NCBI GenBank assembly: GCA_013619005.1
Contig: JABXKY010000051.1
Span: 1 to 20,198, forward strand
Length of the DNA: 20,198 nucleotides
Direction: 5' to 3'
From: Candidatus Bathyarchaeota archaeon
GTDB taxonomy: Archaea; Thermoproteota; Bathyarchaeia; TCS64
Both the position numbers and the translations under genes were made by a program. How positions within the stretch are numbered: position 1 is the first letter of the stretch; each line of letters begins with the position of its first letter. Below, one piece after another: positions 6,668-13,552 of this stretch. The notes beneath the pieces were generated by a model. The model made no database searches. It was not told the DNA's origin and saw only the letters and a list, made by a program, of their open reading frames with translations.

Positions 6668-7348
6668 GTGAAGGTAATCGAGAATATTCCTATCAAGCTG
6701 GATTCTGATGATCTTGTCAAGGGTCTGCGAATTCGAAGGAATGTTGAGTACATAAAGGATAAATTAGATTCCCTGATCGAGGCCATCACTCCTGTAATGA
6801 ACCCAAAAGCCCTATACTCAATCTCCTTTGTTGACAAAATAGAGGGAGACCAAGTTACAATTGGGGACACCGTGTTCACGAGCAAGGTTGTAAGAATGAA
6901 CCTGGAGTAGGTTGGCAGGGTTTTCCCCTACATCGTGACCGCTGGGTCCGAGCTTGATGACGTGGAGCTTTCGAAGAGGCAGAGTGCCATGCTGCTGGAT
7001 CAGGTCAAGACCGTGGTAGTGTCAAAGGCTTACCAGTACCTAAGGACCCACCTTGCAGAGAAATACGGGATTAAGAAGCTTTCAAGTGTGGCTCCAGGCA
7101 GACTGGACGAGTGGCCCCTCACTCAGCAGCGTGAGCTGTTCAGCCTGTTCGGGGACAACGTGGACAGGATAGGGGTCCGTTTAACCAAGACTTGCCTGAT
7201 GGTGCCGGTGAAGACAGTATCCGGACTCCTCTTCCCATCAGAGGCCGGCTTCGAGAGCTGTGAGCTGTGTTCAAGAGAGAAATGTATGGGCAGAAGGGCC
7301 GCTTACGACCCCAAGCAAGTGGAGATATTCGGCGTAGAAAATCAATAG
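6668..7348 (+). CDS. Cobalamin-dependent methionine synthase activation-domain-like protein, interrupted by in-frame TAG
   Basis: Both halves belong to one protein. Codons 1-80 run from VKVIENIPIKL to VVRMNLE; codon 81 is TAG (6908-6910); reading continues without frame change as VGRVFPYIVTAGSELDD through to the C-terminus, 226 positions in all. Family motifs are in the second half: SSVAPGRLDEWPLTQQRELFSLFGD, GVRLTKTCLMVPVKTVSGLLFP, and a four-cysteine-like tail CELCSREKCMGRR. This resembles Met_synt_B12, the domain of MetH that binds S-adenosylmethionine and reactivates cob(II)alamin; free-standing forms accompany corrinoid methyltransferases. GTG 6668 is chosen because GGGGAGG lies about seven bases before it; an ATG at 6638 would add ten unlikely residues. 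The 3' end overlaps the convergent methyltransferase gene by seven bases. As plain code it would be broken. Confidence 0.8.
6908..6910 (+). other. In-frame TAG codon inside the activation-domain gene
   Basis: The amber codon lies between MNLE and VGRVFPY. In family members I remember, one charged residue (lysine or glutamate) occupies this place, so a single-base change from AAG or GAG would explain it. No Shine-Dalgarno sequence precedes the next GTG at 6935. UAG readthrough or pyrrolysine insertion is the alternative. Confidence 0.75.
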
Positions 7349-8571
7349 ACGCCGTGTTTCTCCACGGCATCCATGAGGGCCTTCACGTTCGCAGGGTCGG
7401 CCTCCTCCGGGATATTTACCCCAGGCGCTAAAACGAACCCGCCGCCCTCCTTGACCTGCCCCATGAGGTCCTTGACGTAATCATCGATCTTGGCCGGCGT
7501 CCCACTCAAGAATAGCGATGCAGGTGGGCCTCCAATTATACAGGCGTGGTCCCCGATCACCTCCTTGGCCTTTTTCAGGTCAGTCTTCTCGAACTTGGCT
7601 ATGGTCTTGCCCTTTGGCAGCTCAAGGATTGACTCAAGGTGGGCGTCATGGTAGCCCTCGTAGAAGATGGAGGGCACGAAACCCAGCTTGATGAGCTCCT
7701 CGACCACCTCTTTCAGGGTGGGCCAGTAGAACTCGTGGTACTGTTTTGGCGAGAAGTACTCGTTCAGGTGAAGGGGTATGAATGCATGCGCTCCCTCCGG
7801 GGCGAACCTCGCGTTGATCCTCGCCAGCTCAAGAATTACCCCCTTCAATGCCTCGGCTGCCTGAATCACCTTGTCAGGGACCCTGAAGGTGTCGAAGAGC
7901 ACGTTCTTTATATCCCGCATATAGTCCCCCATGAGGTCCATGGGGGCGTACGAAAAGCCCCCGCCGAAGCTTGGGAACCCGTAGCGCCTCAGCTCGTCTC
8001 CCATCTTTTTCATGCCAGCCCTGTACTTTTCGCTCTCCTCGCCGTACTTGATGAGGGCTGACATGGCTCTCGGGGAGTTGAGGTCCTCCAGCTCGGTGAA
8101 GGACCGGGGTATGATCTTGGTGACTATGAACCCGTGGGGGTCATCAATCAGCTCGTCGTACTCGTCGACCTTCATGTACTCCTGCCCTATGAACTGGGGC
8201 GGGGTGTCCTTCTGCATCTCTAACCCCGGGAACCTCCCGTACTTCATCCCCAAGGTCTTCTGGAGGGGTATGTTGATCATCCCAGGCACTATCCCATCAT
8301 AGTCCCGCATCATCGCTATCACCAGGGGCAGCGAATAGATCCCCCCGCCGCCTCCCGCGGTATCGTAGCCGAAATCAACGGAGGTCTTGACCACAGCGCC
8401 CCTCAGCTTGTCATAATCCGTGAGGGCCTCCTGTATGGTGATACCCCCGTACCGAGCGGCGAAGTAACTGTAACTGCTGCTCAGGGGCACCCTGTCCGGC
8501 TCCTTCAGGGCGTAAGCCCGTGAGAGCCTCTCCTTCCTCTCCCTATAGAGTTCCTCGTAATCTACGCTCAA
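7342..8571 (-). CDS. UroD-fold corrinoid methyltransferase-like protein
   Basis: The 409-residue product is of the uroporphyrinogen decarboxylase superfamily, the fold also used by MtaA/MtbA-type methyltransferases. It is adjacent to and overlaps a corrinoid protein gene, which argues for methyl transfer rather than heme synthesis. Features include the N-terminal LKEPDRVPL (22-30), and ELPKGKTIAKFEKTDLKKAKEVIGDHACIIGGPPASLFLSGTPAKIDDYV (317-366), the typical C-terminal barrel. The His-x-Cys zinc site of MtaA is not seen: the corresponding strand reads FYEGYHDAH (303-311), and only C344 follows. A different metal site or substrate is likely. The start is TTG, overlapping the corrinoid gene's stop by four bases (TTGA), so the two are translationally coupled. 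The donor substrate is not known. Confidence 0.8.
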   Translation of the reverse strand: MSVDYEELYRERKERLSRAYALKEPDRVPLSSSYSYFAARYGGITIQEALTDYDKLRGAVVKTSVDFGYDTAGGGGGIYSLPLVIAMMRDYDGIVPGMINIPLQKTLGMKYGRFPGLEMQKDTPPQFIGQEYMKVDEYDELIDDPHGFIVTKIIPRSFTELEDLNSPRAMSALIKYGEESEKYRAGMKKMGDELRRYGFPSFGGGFSYAPMDLMGDYMRDIKNVLFDTFRVPDKVIQAAEALKGVILELARINARFAPEGAHAFIPLHLNEYFSPKQYHEFYWPTLKEVVEELIKLGFVPSIFYEGYHDAHLESILELPKGKTIAKFEKTDLKKAKEVIGDHACIIGGPPASLFLSGTPAKIDDYVKDLMGQVKEGGGFVLAPGVNIPEEADPANVKALMDAVEKHGVY

Positions 8572-9209
8572 ACGCCTTCACCCCTCATTAGCCCGATGCA
8601 CATTCTCACCCCTTGTGCCGCGTTGTCCGTTGAGGCGTCCGGCTTGATGTACTCGGTGGCATGTGAATCGATGCGTCCCCCACCGACGATGATCCTGACC
8701 TTGTCCCTCAGACCCGCCTCCGTTATGGCGTCAATTGTCTGCTTTGTGGTCTCAAGGGCCACGGTGAGGAGGCTGCTCATCCCAACAATATCCGGCTCAT
8801 GCTCCCTGATGGCCTCCACGAAAGTGGCCGGGGGAACATCGACGCCCAGGTCGACGATATCAAAGCCCTCCGCCTTAAGCAGCGCGATGGCGATGTTCTT
8901 CCCGATATCATGGACGTCACCCTCGACAGTCCCGATGACTACCTTTCCCCTTGGCTCGGACAGCGCGCTCTTGAGGTGAGGCCTGACGATGTTCATTATC
9001 TGGTTGAAGATCTCGGCAGCCATAATCATCTCCGATAGGAAAAAGTCGCCGCTCTCGAACTTTTCTCCGACGAGGGACATCCCCTCCCTGCATCTCTCCA
9101 GGATCTCAACGGGCTCGGTGCCCGACTTTATCCTCCCGTCCGCCAGTTCAAGGGCTGCCTGTTCATCCAGCTCGATTATTGCTTCAACTATTTTATCGCG
9201 AGAGGTCAT
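8568..9209 (-). CDS. Corrinoid (methylcobamide) carrier protein
   Basis: The 213-residue product is a methyltransferase-associated corrinoid protein of the MtaC/MtbC/MtmC type. An N-terminal helical cap domain (about 1-85, with LADGRIKSGTEPVEILERCREGMSLVGEKFESGDFFLSEMIMAAE) precedes a Rossmann-like cobalamin domain. The lower-ligand motif D98-V-H100-D-I-G103 is intact, followed by GMSSLLT (143-149) and VGGGRID (175-181). It carries the methyl group between two methyltransferases: very probably the UroD-like protein encoded next and an acceptor enzyme such as the divergent MtrH-like protein. It is first in a two-gene operon with a clear TATA box about 22-31 bases upstream of the ATG. Confidence 0.93.
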   Translation of the reverse strand: MTSRDKIVEAIIELDEQAALELADGRIKSGTEPVEILERCREGMSLVGEKFESGDFFLSEMIMAAEIFNQIMNIVRPHLKSALSEPRGKVVIGTVEGDVHDIGKNIAIALLKAEGFDIVDLGVDVPPATFVEAIREHEPDIVGMSSLLTVALETTKQTIDAITEAGLRDKVRIIVGGGRIDSHATEYIKPDASTDNAAQGVRMCIGLMRGEGV

Positions 9210-9230
9210 GCATTTTATTCCCGTTGTGCG

Positions 9231-9240
9231 TATAAAAAAG
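9231..9240 (-). promoter_or_regulatory. TATA box for the corrinoid protein operon
   Basis: Minus-strand CTTTTTTATA lies about 22-31 bases before the corrinoid ATG and predicts a leaderless transcript. The 173-base gap to the divergent MtrH-like gene holds no convincing matching box for that gene; ATTTTTTAC near 9325-9333 is a weak candidate. Confidence 0.5.
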
Positions 9241-9382
9241 GGCGGCTACTTTTTCCCGTCGGGGTGGAGCATAACATGGTGGCTGGTAGGCGTATCAAAC
9301 GTAGGGGACCCGGTAACTCTACTCATTTTTTACACTCCAACAACAAAAGTCAAGAGCAGTTACCCGTAGAATAGATGCAACG

Positions 9383-10282
9383 ATGTTCGATTACTCAGTG
9401 AAACAGAAAACATACGAGATTCACGGCGTCAAGGTGGGCGGCGAGCCCGGCCAGTACCCCACCGTCATGATCGGGTCCATGTTCTACAACAAAGACAAGA
9501 ACGTGACAAACCACGCCGAAGGCGTCTTCAACAAGGAGAAGGCTGAGGGGCATATCAGGAAAGCCGAGATGATGACGGAGAAGACGGGGCTCCCCGTCAT
9601 GATTGACCTGGTCTCGGAGAACGCCGTCGCGGCTGGAAAGTACATGGATTTCATACTGGAGAAAACGGAGATGCCCATCGTCCTGGATGTCGTTGCCGAG
9701 GCGGAGCAGGTGAAGGCCCTCCAGTACGCCGACGAGATCGGCGTAATCGACAGGGTCGTGCTGAACTCACTGAACCCCCACACCAAGGACCAGCTCTACG
9801 AGGCAATCCAGGAGACCAAGCTGAGGTCCTCCATCCTCCTCACACACAGCACAAGGTACGTGCTATCATCCAACAAGGCGCCTCTCCTCGACGAGCTTGT
9901 GCCGAAAGCCGAGGCAGCGGGAATAAAGAACATCCTGGTGGACACAGCGGTGCTGGATATCCCGACCCTGGGGATCACCGCCAATGCCATCGACCGGATC
10001 AAGGACAAGTACGGGTATCCCTGCGGGTGCGGGGCACACAACGCCCTCTCCTCATGGAAGAGGCTCAAGGAAAAATACACCAAAAGCGCGCAGACCATCG
10101 TCAGGGGCCTGACCAACGCCATCCCCACCACCATAGGGGCGGACTTTGTCCTGTTTGGGCCGCTGAAGAACGCCGAGAGCTTCTTCCCAGGGGTGGCAAT
10201 GGTGGACGCGGCCTACAGTCAGCTGATGATGGAGAAGAAGGTCAGGCCGGACAAGAGCCACCCGCGGTTCAGGATCGGTTAA
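9383..10282 (+). CDS. mtrH: MtrH-like methyltransferase (methyl-tetrahydromethanopterin/tetrahydrofolate:corrinoid)
   Basis: The product resembles subunit H of the methanogen Mtr complex, a TIM-barrel enzyme that moves a methyl group between a reduced pterin and a corrinoid. The 299-residue length is normal. Family sequence is seen at the N-terminus (GGEPGQYPTVMIGSMFYNKDKNV), VMIDLVSENA (66-75 region), MPIVLDVVAEAE, LLTHSTRYVLSS, and GYPCGCGAHNALSSWKRLKEK near residue 215. No other mtr genes are in the window and no mcr. Next to a corrinoid protein and UroD-like methyltransferase it would act as the acceptor enzyme, sending methyl groups into the archaeal methyl branch of the Wood-Ljungdahl pathway, or the reverse. 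It is the lone H subunit; such solo mtrH genes with corrinoid partners are known in non-methanogenic archaea. Confidence 0.9.
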   Translation: MFDYSVKQKTYEIHGVKVGGEPGQYPTVMIGSMFYNKDKNVTNHAEGVFNKEKAEGHIRKAEMMTEKTGLPVMIDLVSENAVAAGKYMDFILEKTEMPIVLDVVAEAEQVKALQYADEIGVIDRVVLNSLNPHTKDQLYEAIQETKLRSSILLTHSTRYVLSSNKAPLLDELVPKAEAAGIKNILVDTAVLDIPTLGITANAIDRIKDKYGYPCGCGAHNALSSWKRLKEKYTKSAQTIVRGLTNAIPTTIGADFVLFGPLKNAESFFPGVAMVDAAYSQLMMEKKVRPDKSHPRFRIG

Positions 10283-10302
10283 CCTTTCCTCGCCCAAAGT
10301 AC

Positions 10303-10311
10303 ACTTATACC
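10303..10311 (+). promoter_or_regulatory. TATA box for the aldolase gene
   Basis: CACTTATACC lies about 25-34 bases before the ATG at 10337 and 17-25 bases before the alternative TTG at 10328. It suggests transcription independent of the upstream MtrH-like gene. Confidence 0.4.
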
Positions 10312-10336
10312 GAGTCAGCCACCATTCTTGATCGAA

Positions 10337-11089
10337 ATGAAGAACCTTCTCAAAGAGAAACTAGCCAGGGGCGAGAACGCCGTTGGCACCTTCGTCGAGA
10401 TGGGGCACCCCGACGTGGCCGATATTCTGAGCCACAGCGGATTTGACTGGCTCCTCATAGATGGCGAGCACAGCCCCATGGGCTTCGAGACCATGGAGAG
10501 GATGCTACAAGCCATGGTGGGCAGTGACTGCACACCCATTGTCAGGCCCCAGTGGAACGACCCCGTCATAATCAAGCGAATCCTTGACCTGGGCGCACAC
10601 GGCATCGTGGTCCCTTGGGTCAACACCAAGGAGGAAGCCGAGGCAGCCGTCAGGGCGGCCAAGTATCCGCCAGAGGGCATCAGGGGCTGGGGCCCTAGGA
10701 GGGCCGCGAGGTACGACCCAGATTACAGGGCCACGGCGAACGACGAGATCATGGTGGCTATCCAGGTTGAGACCCAGGAGAGCCTGGACAACCTAGACGA
10801 GATACTGGGCGTGGAGGGCATCGACGCGTGCTATATCGGTCCCTGGGACCTGAGCAACAACCTGGGTCTGGGCTTGCCCCCTGACTACGACAACAAGAAG
10901 TTCACTGACGCCCTTGAGCACGTCATTGACACAGCCGACAAGCATGGTAAGCCAGCTGGTATGTGGACAAACCTGACGAGCGTTACATGGGCAGTCAAGA
11001 GGGGCTTCAGGTTCAACACCGTCATCAACGCAGATATGATGCTCGAGTACGGTGCCAAGGAAGCCGTCAAGAAGGGCAGGGGCAACTAG
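10337..11089 (+). CDS. HpcH/HpaI family class II aldolase
   Basis: This 250-residue protein is of the HpcH/HpaI group, metal-dependent pyruvate aldolases that cleave 2-keto-4-hydroxy acids such as 4-hydroxy-2-oxoheptanedioate or 2-dehydro-3-deoxyglucarate. Catalytic residues of the family are visible: the DGEH motif with H45, the arginine in IVRPQWND (about 69), the metal ligands E in AIQVETQES and D in YIGPWDLSNN. PPEGIRGWGPRRAARY is also typical. The substrate cannot be deduced. ATG 10337 is preferred because it starts where homologues do and fits the TATA box; TTG 10328 in the same frame would add three residues. It ends with TAG, overlapping the convergent small gene by four bases. Confidence 0.88.
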   Translation: MKNLLKEKLARGENAVGTFVEMGHPDVADILSHSGFDWLLIDGEHSPMGFETMERMLQAMVGSDCTPIVRPQWNDPVIIKRILDLGAHGIVVPWVNTKEEAEAAVRAAKYPPEGIRGWGPRRAARYDPDYRATANDEIMVAIQVETQESLDNLDEILGVEGIDACYIGPWDLSNNLGLGLPPDYDNKKFTDALEHVIDTADKHGKPAGMWTNLTSVTWAVKRGFRFNTVINADMMLEYGAKEAVKKGRGN

Positions 11090-11241
11090 CCTTCCCTGAT
11101 GGGTGAGATGTAGACCGTGACCCCGGTCTCCTCCACCACCTCCATTTTCTCGTAATTTTCAGGGATCTCATCGATGCTATCAACTGTTCCCTTGTATACC
11201 AGGCACCCGAATGGGCCGTGCTCCATTACCTTCATCTTCAT
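11086..11241 (-). CDS. Small conserved-looking protein, 51 residues
   Basis: An unrecognised 51-residue protein, reading MKMKVMEHGPFGCLVYKG at the start, EIPENYEKMEVVEETGVTVY in the middle and ISPIREG at the end. It is acidic, with alternating hydrophobics that suggest a small beta-rich fold, and one cysteine. A Shine-Dalgarno-like GAGGGAGAG lies about nine bases before the first ATG, and codon use looks like the neighbours. It converges with the aldolase, stop codons overlapping by four bases. No function can be given. Confidence 0.6.
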   Translation of the reverse strand: MKMKVMEHGPFGCLVYKGTVDSIDEIPENYEKMEVVEETGVTVYISPIREG

Positions 11242-11368
11242 GGTTCCGACTCTCCCTCAAGCGTTTAAGAACAAGACTCAGGTCTTGGTGGCAGGGTCGT
11301 TTGTGAATAAGGTTAAGTAAAAAGGGGGGAGTTATTCTCTTGAAGCTGGGGGCTGGCCGCTGCTAGGT

Positions 11369-11527
11369 TTAAGCCTTCAGCTTCTCGAGTCTCTCTGTGA
11401 CATTGGCTAGGTTGGCCTCAAGATGCTCTTTCATCTTTCCGAGCATCTCGATCTCCTCTTCCAGGCTCATAGCCCTTCGGGGACCGCAGTGGCCGCCCAT
11501 ACCTCGTCCGTGCATGTGTTTACGCAT
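11369..11527 (-). CDS. Small His/Gly-rich coiled-coil protein coupled to PadR
   Basis: This 52-residue protein has a glycine/histidine-rich start (MRKHMHGRGMGGHCGPRRAM) followed by a charged helix (SLEEEIEMLGKMKEHLEANLANVTERLEKLKA) likely to form a coiled coil. The pattern is like the short DUF5320-type proteins found beside PadR regulators in archaea. H4, H6, H13 and C14 could bind metal, which is inference. Its ATG lies inside the last codons of padR, overlapping the PadR stop by eight bases, so the two are translationally coupled and probably work together. A C/T-rich stretch past its stop (plus 11320-11334) may terminate the operon. Confidence 0.72.
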   Translation of the reverse strand: MRKHMHGRGMGGHCGPRRAMSLEEEIEMLGKMKEHLEANLANVTERLEKLKA

Positions 11528-11927
11528 TTTCTTTATCTCCGTCAGCAGCGGGCTCTGGGAAGTGTAGCCGGTAGTACTCCTCCATCTCGTCGAGGAAATT
11601 CTTGCGGCGGAGCATGTACTGGAGGCCGTTCTTCAGGTGTGACCTTCCGTCCTCAGTGATGCTGTAAACCCGCCTGGGCCTGCCCGACTCGCTTTCCTCG
11701 TGTGTCGAGGTTAGGATTTCTTTTTTCTCCATCCTGTTGAGGATTGTGTATAGGCTGCCGGTCTTGAACCGGCCCTCCCTCACGTATCCCCGTGTCTGGA
11801 GCTCCTCCGCGAGCTGGTACCCGTGCTTTGGTTCCTCGTTGAGTAGCATTAGGAGTAGGAACTGGACCCATCCCCTCTCGGGGTGTGATCCGTGGTGCCT
11901 TCGCGTCTCTTTTCCCATTCCCCGCAT
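11520..11927 (-). CDS. PadR family transcriptional regulator
   Basis: A PadR-type repressor with a winged helix-turn-helix: GWVQFLLLMLLNEEPKHGYQLAEELQTRG, then FKTGSLYTILNRMEKKEILTSTHEESESGRPRRVYSITEDGRSHL, the family's strongest signature, followed by a short dimerisation helix. The chosen ATG at 11927 gives 135 residues; the frame is open up to an ATG at 11951, but that one falls inside a palindromic operator and near the predicted transcription start, while 11918 is also possible. PadR proteins sense small molecules and often control drug pumps; no transporter is adjacent. Palindromes around its promoter argue for autoregulation. The 52-codon gene follows in the same operon. Confidence 0.9.
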   Translation of the reverse strand: MRGMGKETRRHHGSHPERGWVQFLLLMLLNEEPKHGYQLAEELQTRGYVREGRFKTGSLYTILNRMEKKEILTSTHEESESGRPRRVYSITEDGRSHLKNGLQYMLRRKNFLDEMEEYYRLHFPEPAADGDKENA

Positions 11928-11929
11928 AC

Positions 11930-11982
11930 TTAACATTGTTAACCATAACATTGTTACTTATAAACCTTACCTAACAGTGTTA
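11930..11982. promoter_or_regulatory. Three palindromic operator-like sites around the padR promoter
   Basis: TTAACATTGTTAA at 11930-11942 and TAACATTGTTA at 11946-11956 are perfect palindromes about a central base; TAACAGTGTTA at 11972-11982 is a third copy with the central base changed. The first two centres are 15 bases apart, the third 26 further on. They flank a minus-strand TATA-like element (GGTTTATAAG, 11957-11966), so binding would block padR transcription. Confidence 0.7.
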
Positions 11983-12048
11983 AGTATGTGCCATGGAACA
12001 AAGCCCAGTACTTACTCTACCTAGCAACCTTCCCCCGTTTTGATACAG

Positions 12049-12059
12049 TTTTATATAGG
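12049..12059 (+). promoter_or_regulatory. TATA box for the acyl-CoA synthetase gene
   Basis: TTTTATATAGG lies about 45-53 bases before the TTG start, implying a leader of around 25 bases. The nearest PadR-type palindrome (11972-11982) is 65-75 bases upstream. Confidence 0.5.
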
Positions 12060-12101
12060 ATTGAGGGCACATTTCCTTGAAACCATCAGAGTTGAATCGA
12101 C

Positions 12102-13523
12102 TTGGATGCTAACATTGCACTAGATAAAATACTCAAACCCAAGAGCCTAGCGGTTATTGGTGCGAGCACTGATCCCTTCAAGTGGGGTTACATGATTCTC
12201 AACGCCATCAAGCAAAGCGGCTTCGAGGGCCCAATTTACCCCATCAACCCCAAGGCCGAGGAGATCCTTGAGCTCCCATGCTACAAGAGCGTCAAGGACG
12301 CGCCGGGCCCAGTTGACATGGCAGTCGTTGTTGTTCCTGCCAGGTTCGTCCCAAGCGTCTTCCAGGACCTTGCCGACATCGGGACCAAGGGAGCGGTCGT
12401 AATCACGAGCGGCTTCAGCGAGGCGGGCGAGGACGGTAAAAAACTCGTCGCGGAGACCGTCAGGATCGCCAATGGCAACACAAGGTTCATCGGACCAAAC
12501 TGTATGGGCGTCACCAGTAGCGAGGCAAAGCTAAGCGCATTGATGATCCCATTCCTTCACGAAACCGGCGAGGTTGCCTTCGTATCCCAGAGCGGCGGAT
12601 ACGGACTCCAGCTATACATCAGGGCATCGGCCATGGGTATAGGTGTGGGCAAGTTCGTCAGCAGCGGTAACGAGAGTGACCTCAAGGGCTGGAACTATCT
12701 CAACTACTTCGGCCAGGACGAGGACACCAAGATCATCGCCATGTACATCGAGGGACTCAAGAACGGCAGGAAGTGGTACGAGGCGGCCAAGGAAGTATCC
12801 AAGACCAAGCCCATCGTGGCCATCAAGGTCGGCGTAACCGAGGAGGGCAGCAAGGCAGCCGCCAGCCACACGGGCTCAATCGCGGGAAGCGACAAGATCT
12901 ATGACGCGGCATTCAAGCAGGCTGGCGTCATCAGGGCCTACGACTCATCCGAGATGTTCGACTACGTCAAGGGACTGCTCTACTCCCCTCTACCGGAGGG
13001 AAAGAACATCGCCATAGTCTCAAACAGCGGCGGCGTAGCCGTAGAGACGGCGGACAGGCTCATCCAGAACGGTCTCAAGGTGCCGGTCTTCAGCGAGGAG
13101 GCGCAGGCCGAGATCCAGGCGCTGATTCCAGCGTTCGGTAACGCTAAGAACCCCGTCGACCTGACTGCAACATTGAACATGAACAGCTTCCTCAACGTAC
13201 CGGACATCGTCCTGAAGCAGCCCGAGATCCACGGCATGATCACCATCAGCCTGGGCACGAGCATCATCAAGACCATGTTCCCCGACGTACCCGACGCGGA
13301 CCTGAGCGGCATGTACCAGTGGATCAATAGCACCCTGCTGAAGACCTACAAGAAGTACAACAAGCCGGTCATCGTCATCGACCCATCAGCGGACGTAGCC
13401 GGGGAGTCGGCCAAGATCCTGGAGGCCGAGAAGGTCCCAGTCTACACGACCCCTGAGAGGGCCGCGGACGTCATGGGCGTCCTGTACCGCAGGAAGCAGT
13501 ACCTGGACAAGATCGGGGCCTAA
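12102..13523 (+). CDS. acdA: ADP-forming acetyl/acyl-CoA synthetase, alpha subunit
   Basis: This 473-residue protein is the alpha subunit type of ADP-forming acyl-CoA synthetase, which converts acyl-CoA, ADP and phosphate to the acid, CoA and ATP. It has an N-terminal CoA-binding domain (LKPKSLAVIGASTDPFKWGYMILNAIKQSGF, about 11-41; INPKAEEI), the succinyl-CoA-synthetase-like Rossmann domains (VSQSGGYG near 162-169) and the phosphohistidine site KAAASHTGSIAGSD with H256. The second ligase domain contains IVSNSGGVAVETADRL and NPVDLTATLN. No beta subunit (ATP-grasp) gene is nearby, so it must be encoded elsewhere. The start is TTG; a clear TATA box lies upstream. Such enzymes give ATP in archaeal peptide or sugar fermentation. 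Exact acyl specificity is unknown. Confidence 0.92.
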   Translation: MDANIALDKILKPKSLAVIGASTDPFKWGYMILNAIKQSGFEGPIYPINPKAEEILELPCYKSVKDAPGPVDMAVVVVPARFVPSVFQDLADIGTKGAVVITSGFSEAGEDGKKLVAETVRIANGNTRFIGPNCMGVTSSEAKLSALMIPFLHETGEVAFVSQSGGYGLQLYIRASAMGIGVGKFVSSGNESDLKGWNYLNYFGQDEDTKIIAMYIEGLKNGRKWYEAAKEVSKTKPIVAIKVGVTEEGSKAAASHTGSIAGSDKIYDAAFKQAGVIRAYDSSEMFDYVKGLLYSPLPEGKNIAIVSNSGGVAVETADRLIQNGLKVPVFSEEAQAEIQALIPAFGNAKNPVDLTATLNMNSFLNVPDIVLKQPEIHGMITISLGTSIIKTMFPDVPDADLSGMYQWINSTLLKTYKKYNKPVIVIDPSADVAGESAKILEAEKVPVYTTPERAADVMGVLYRRKQYLDKIGA

Positions 13524-13552
13524 ACCCCTTTTCTATTTCTCTATTTTCTGTT

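Noticed and set aside
6935..7348. Independent gene starting at GTG 6935
   Set aside because: There is no ribosome binding site before it, and the 24 bases upstream encode conserved family residues (VGRVFPYI) in the same frame, so it is the second half of the interrupted gene.
9276..9374. 32-codon basic ORF in the gap before the MtrH-like gene
   Set aside because: It has no ribosome binding site, an unusual composition rich in Arg, Gly, Ser and Asn, and sits in a promoter region; chance is more likely.
9796..10297. Long minus-strand open frames under the MtrH-like gene and similar ones under other GC-rich genes
   Set aside because: These are antisense shadows of well supported genes, with odd residue composition.
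11991..12041. 16-codon ORF starting MEQSPVL before the acyl-CoA synthetase gene
   Set aside because: Too short, and it ends ahead of the TATA box of the next gene; no support.
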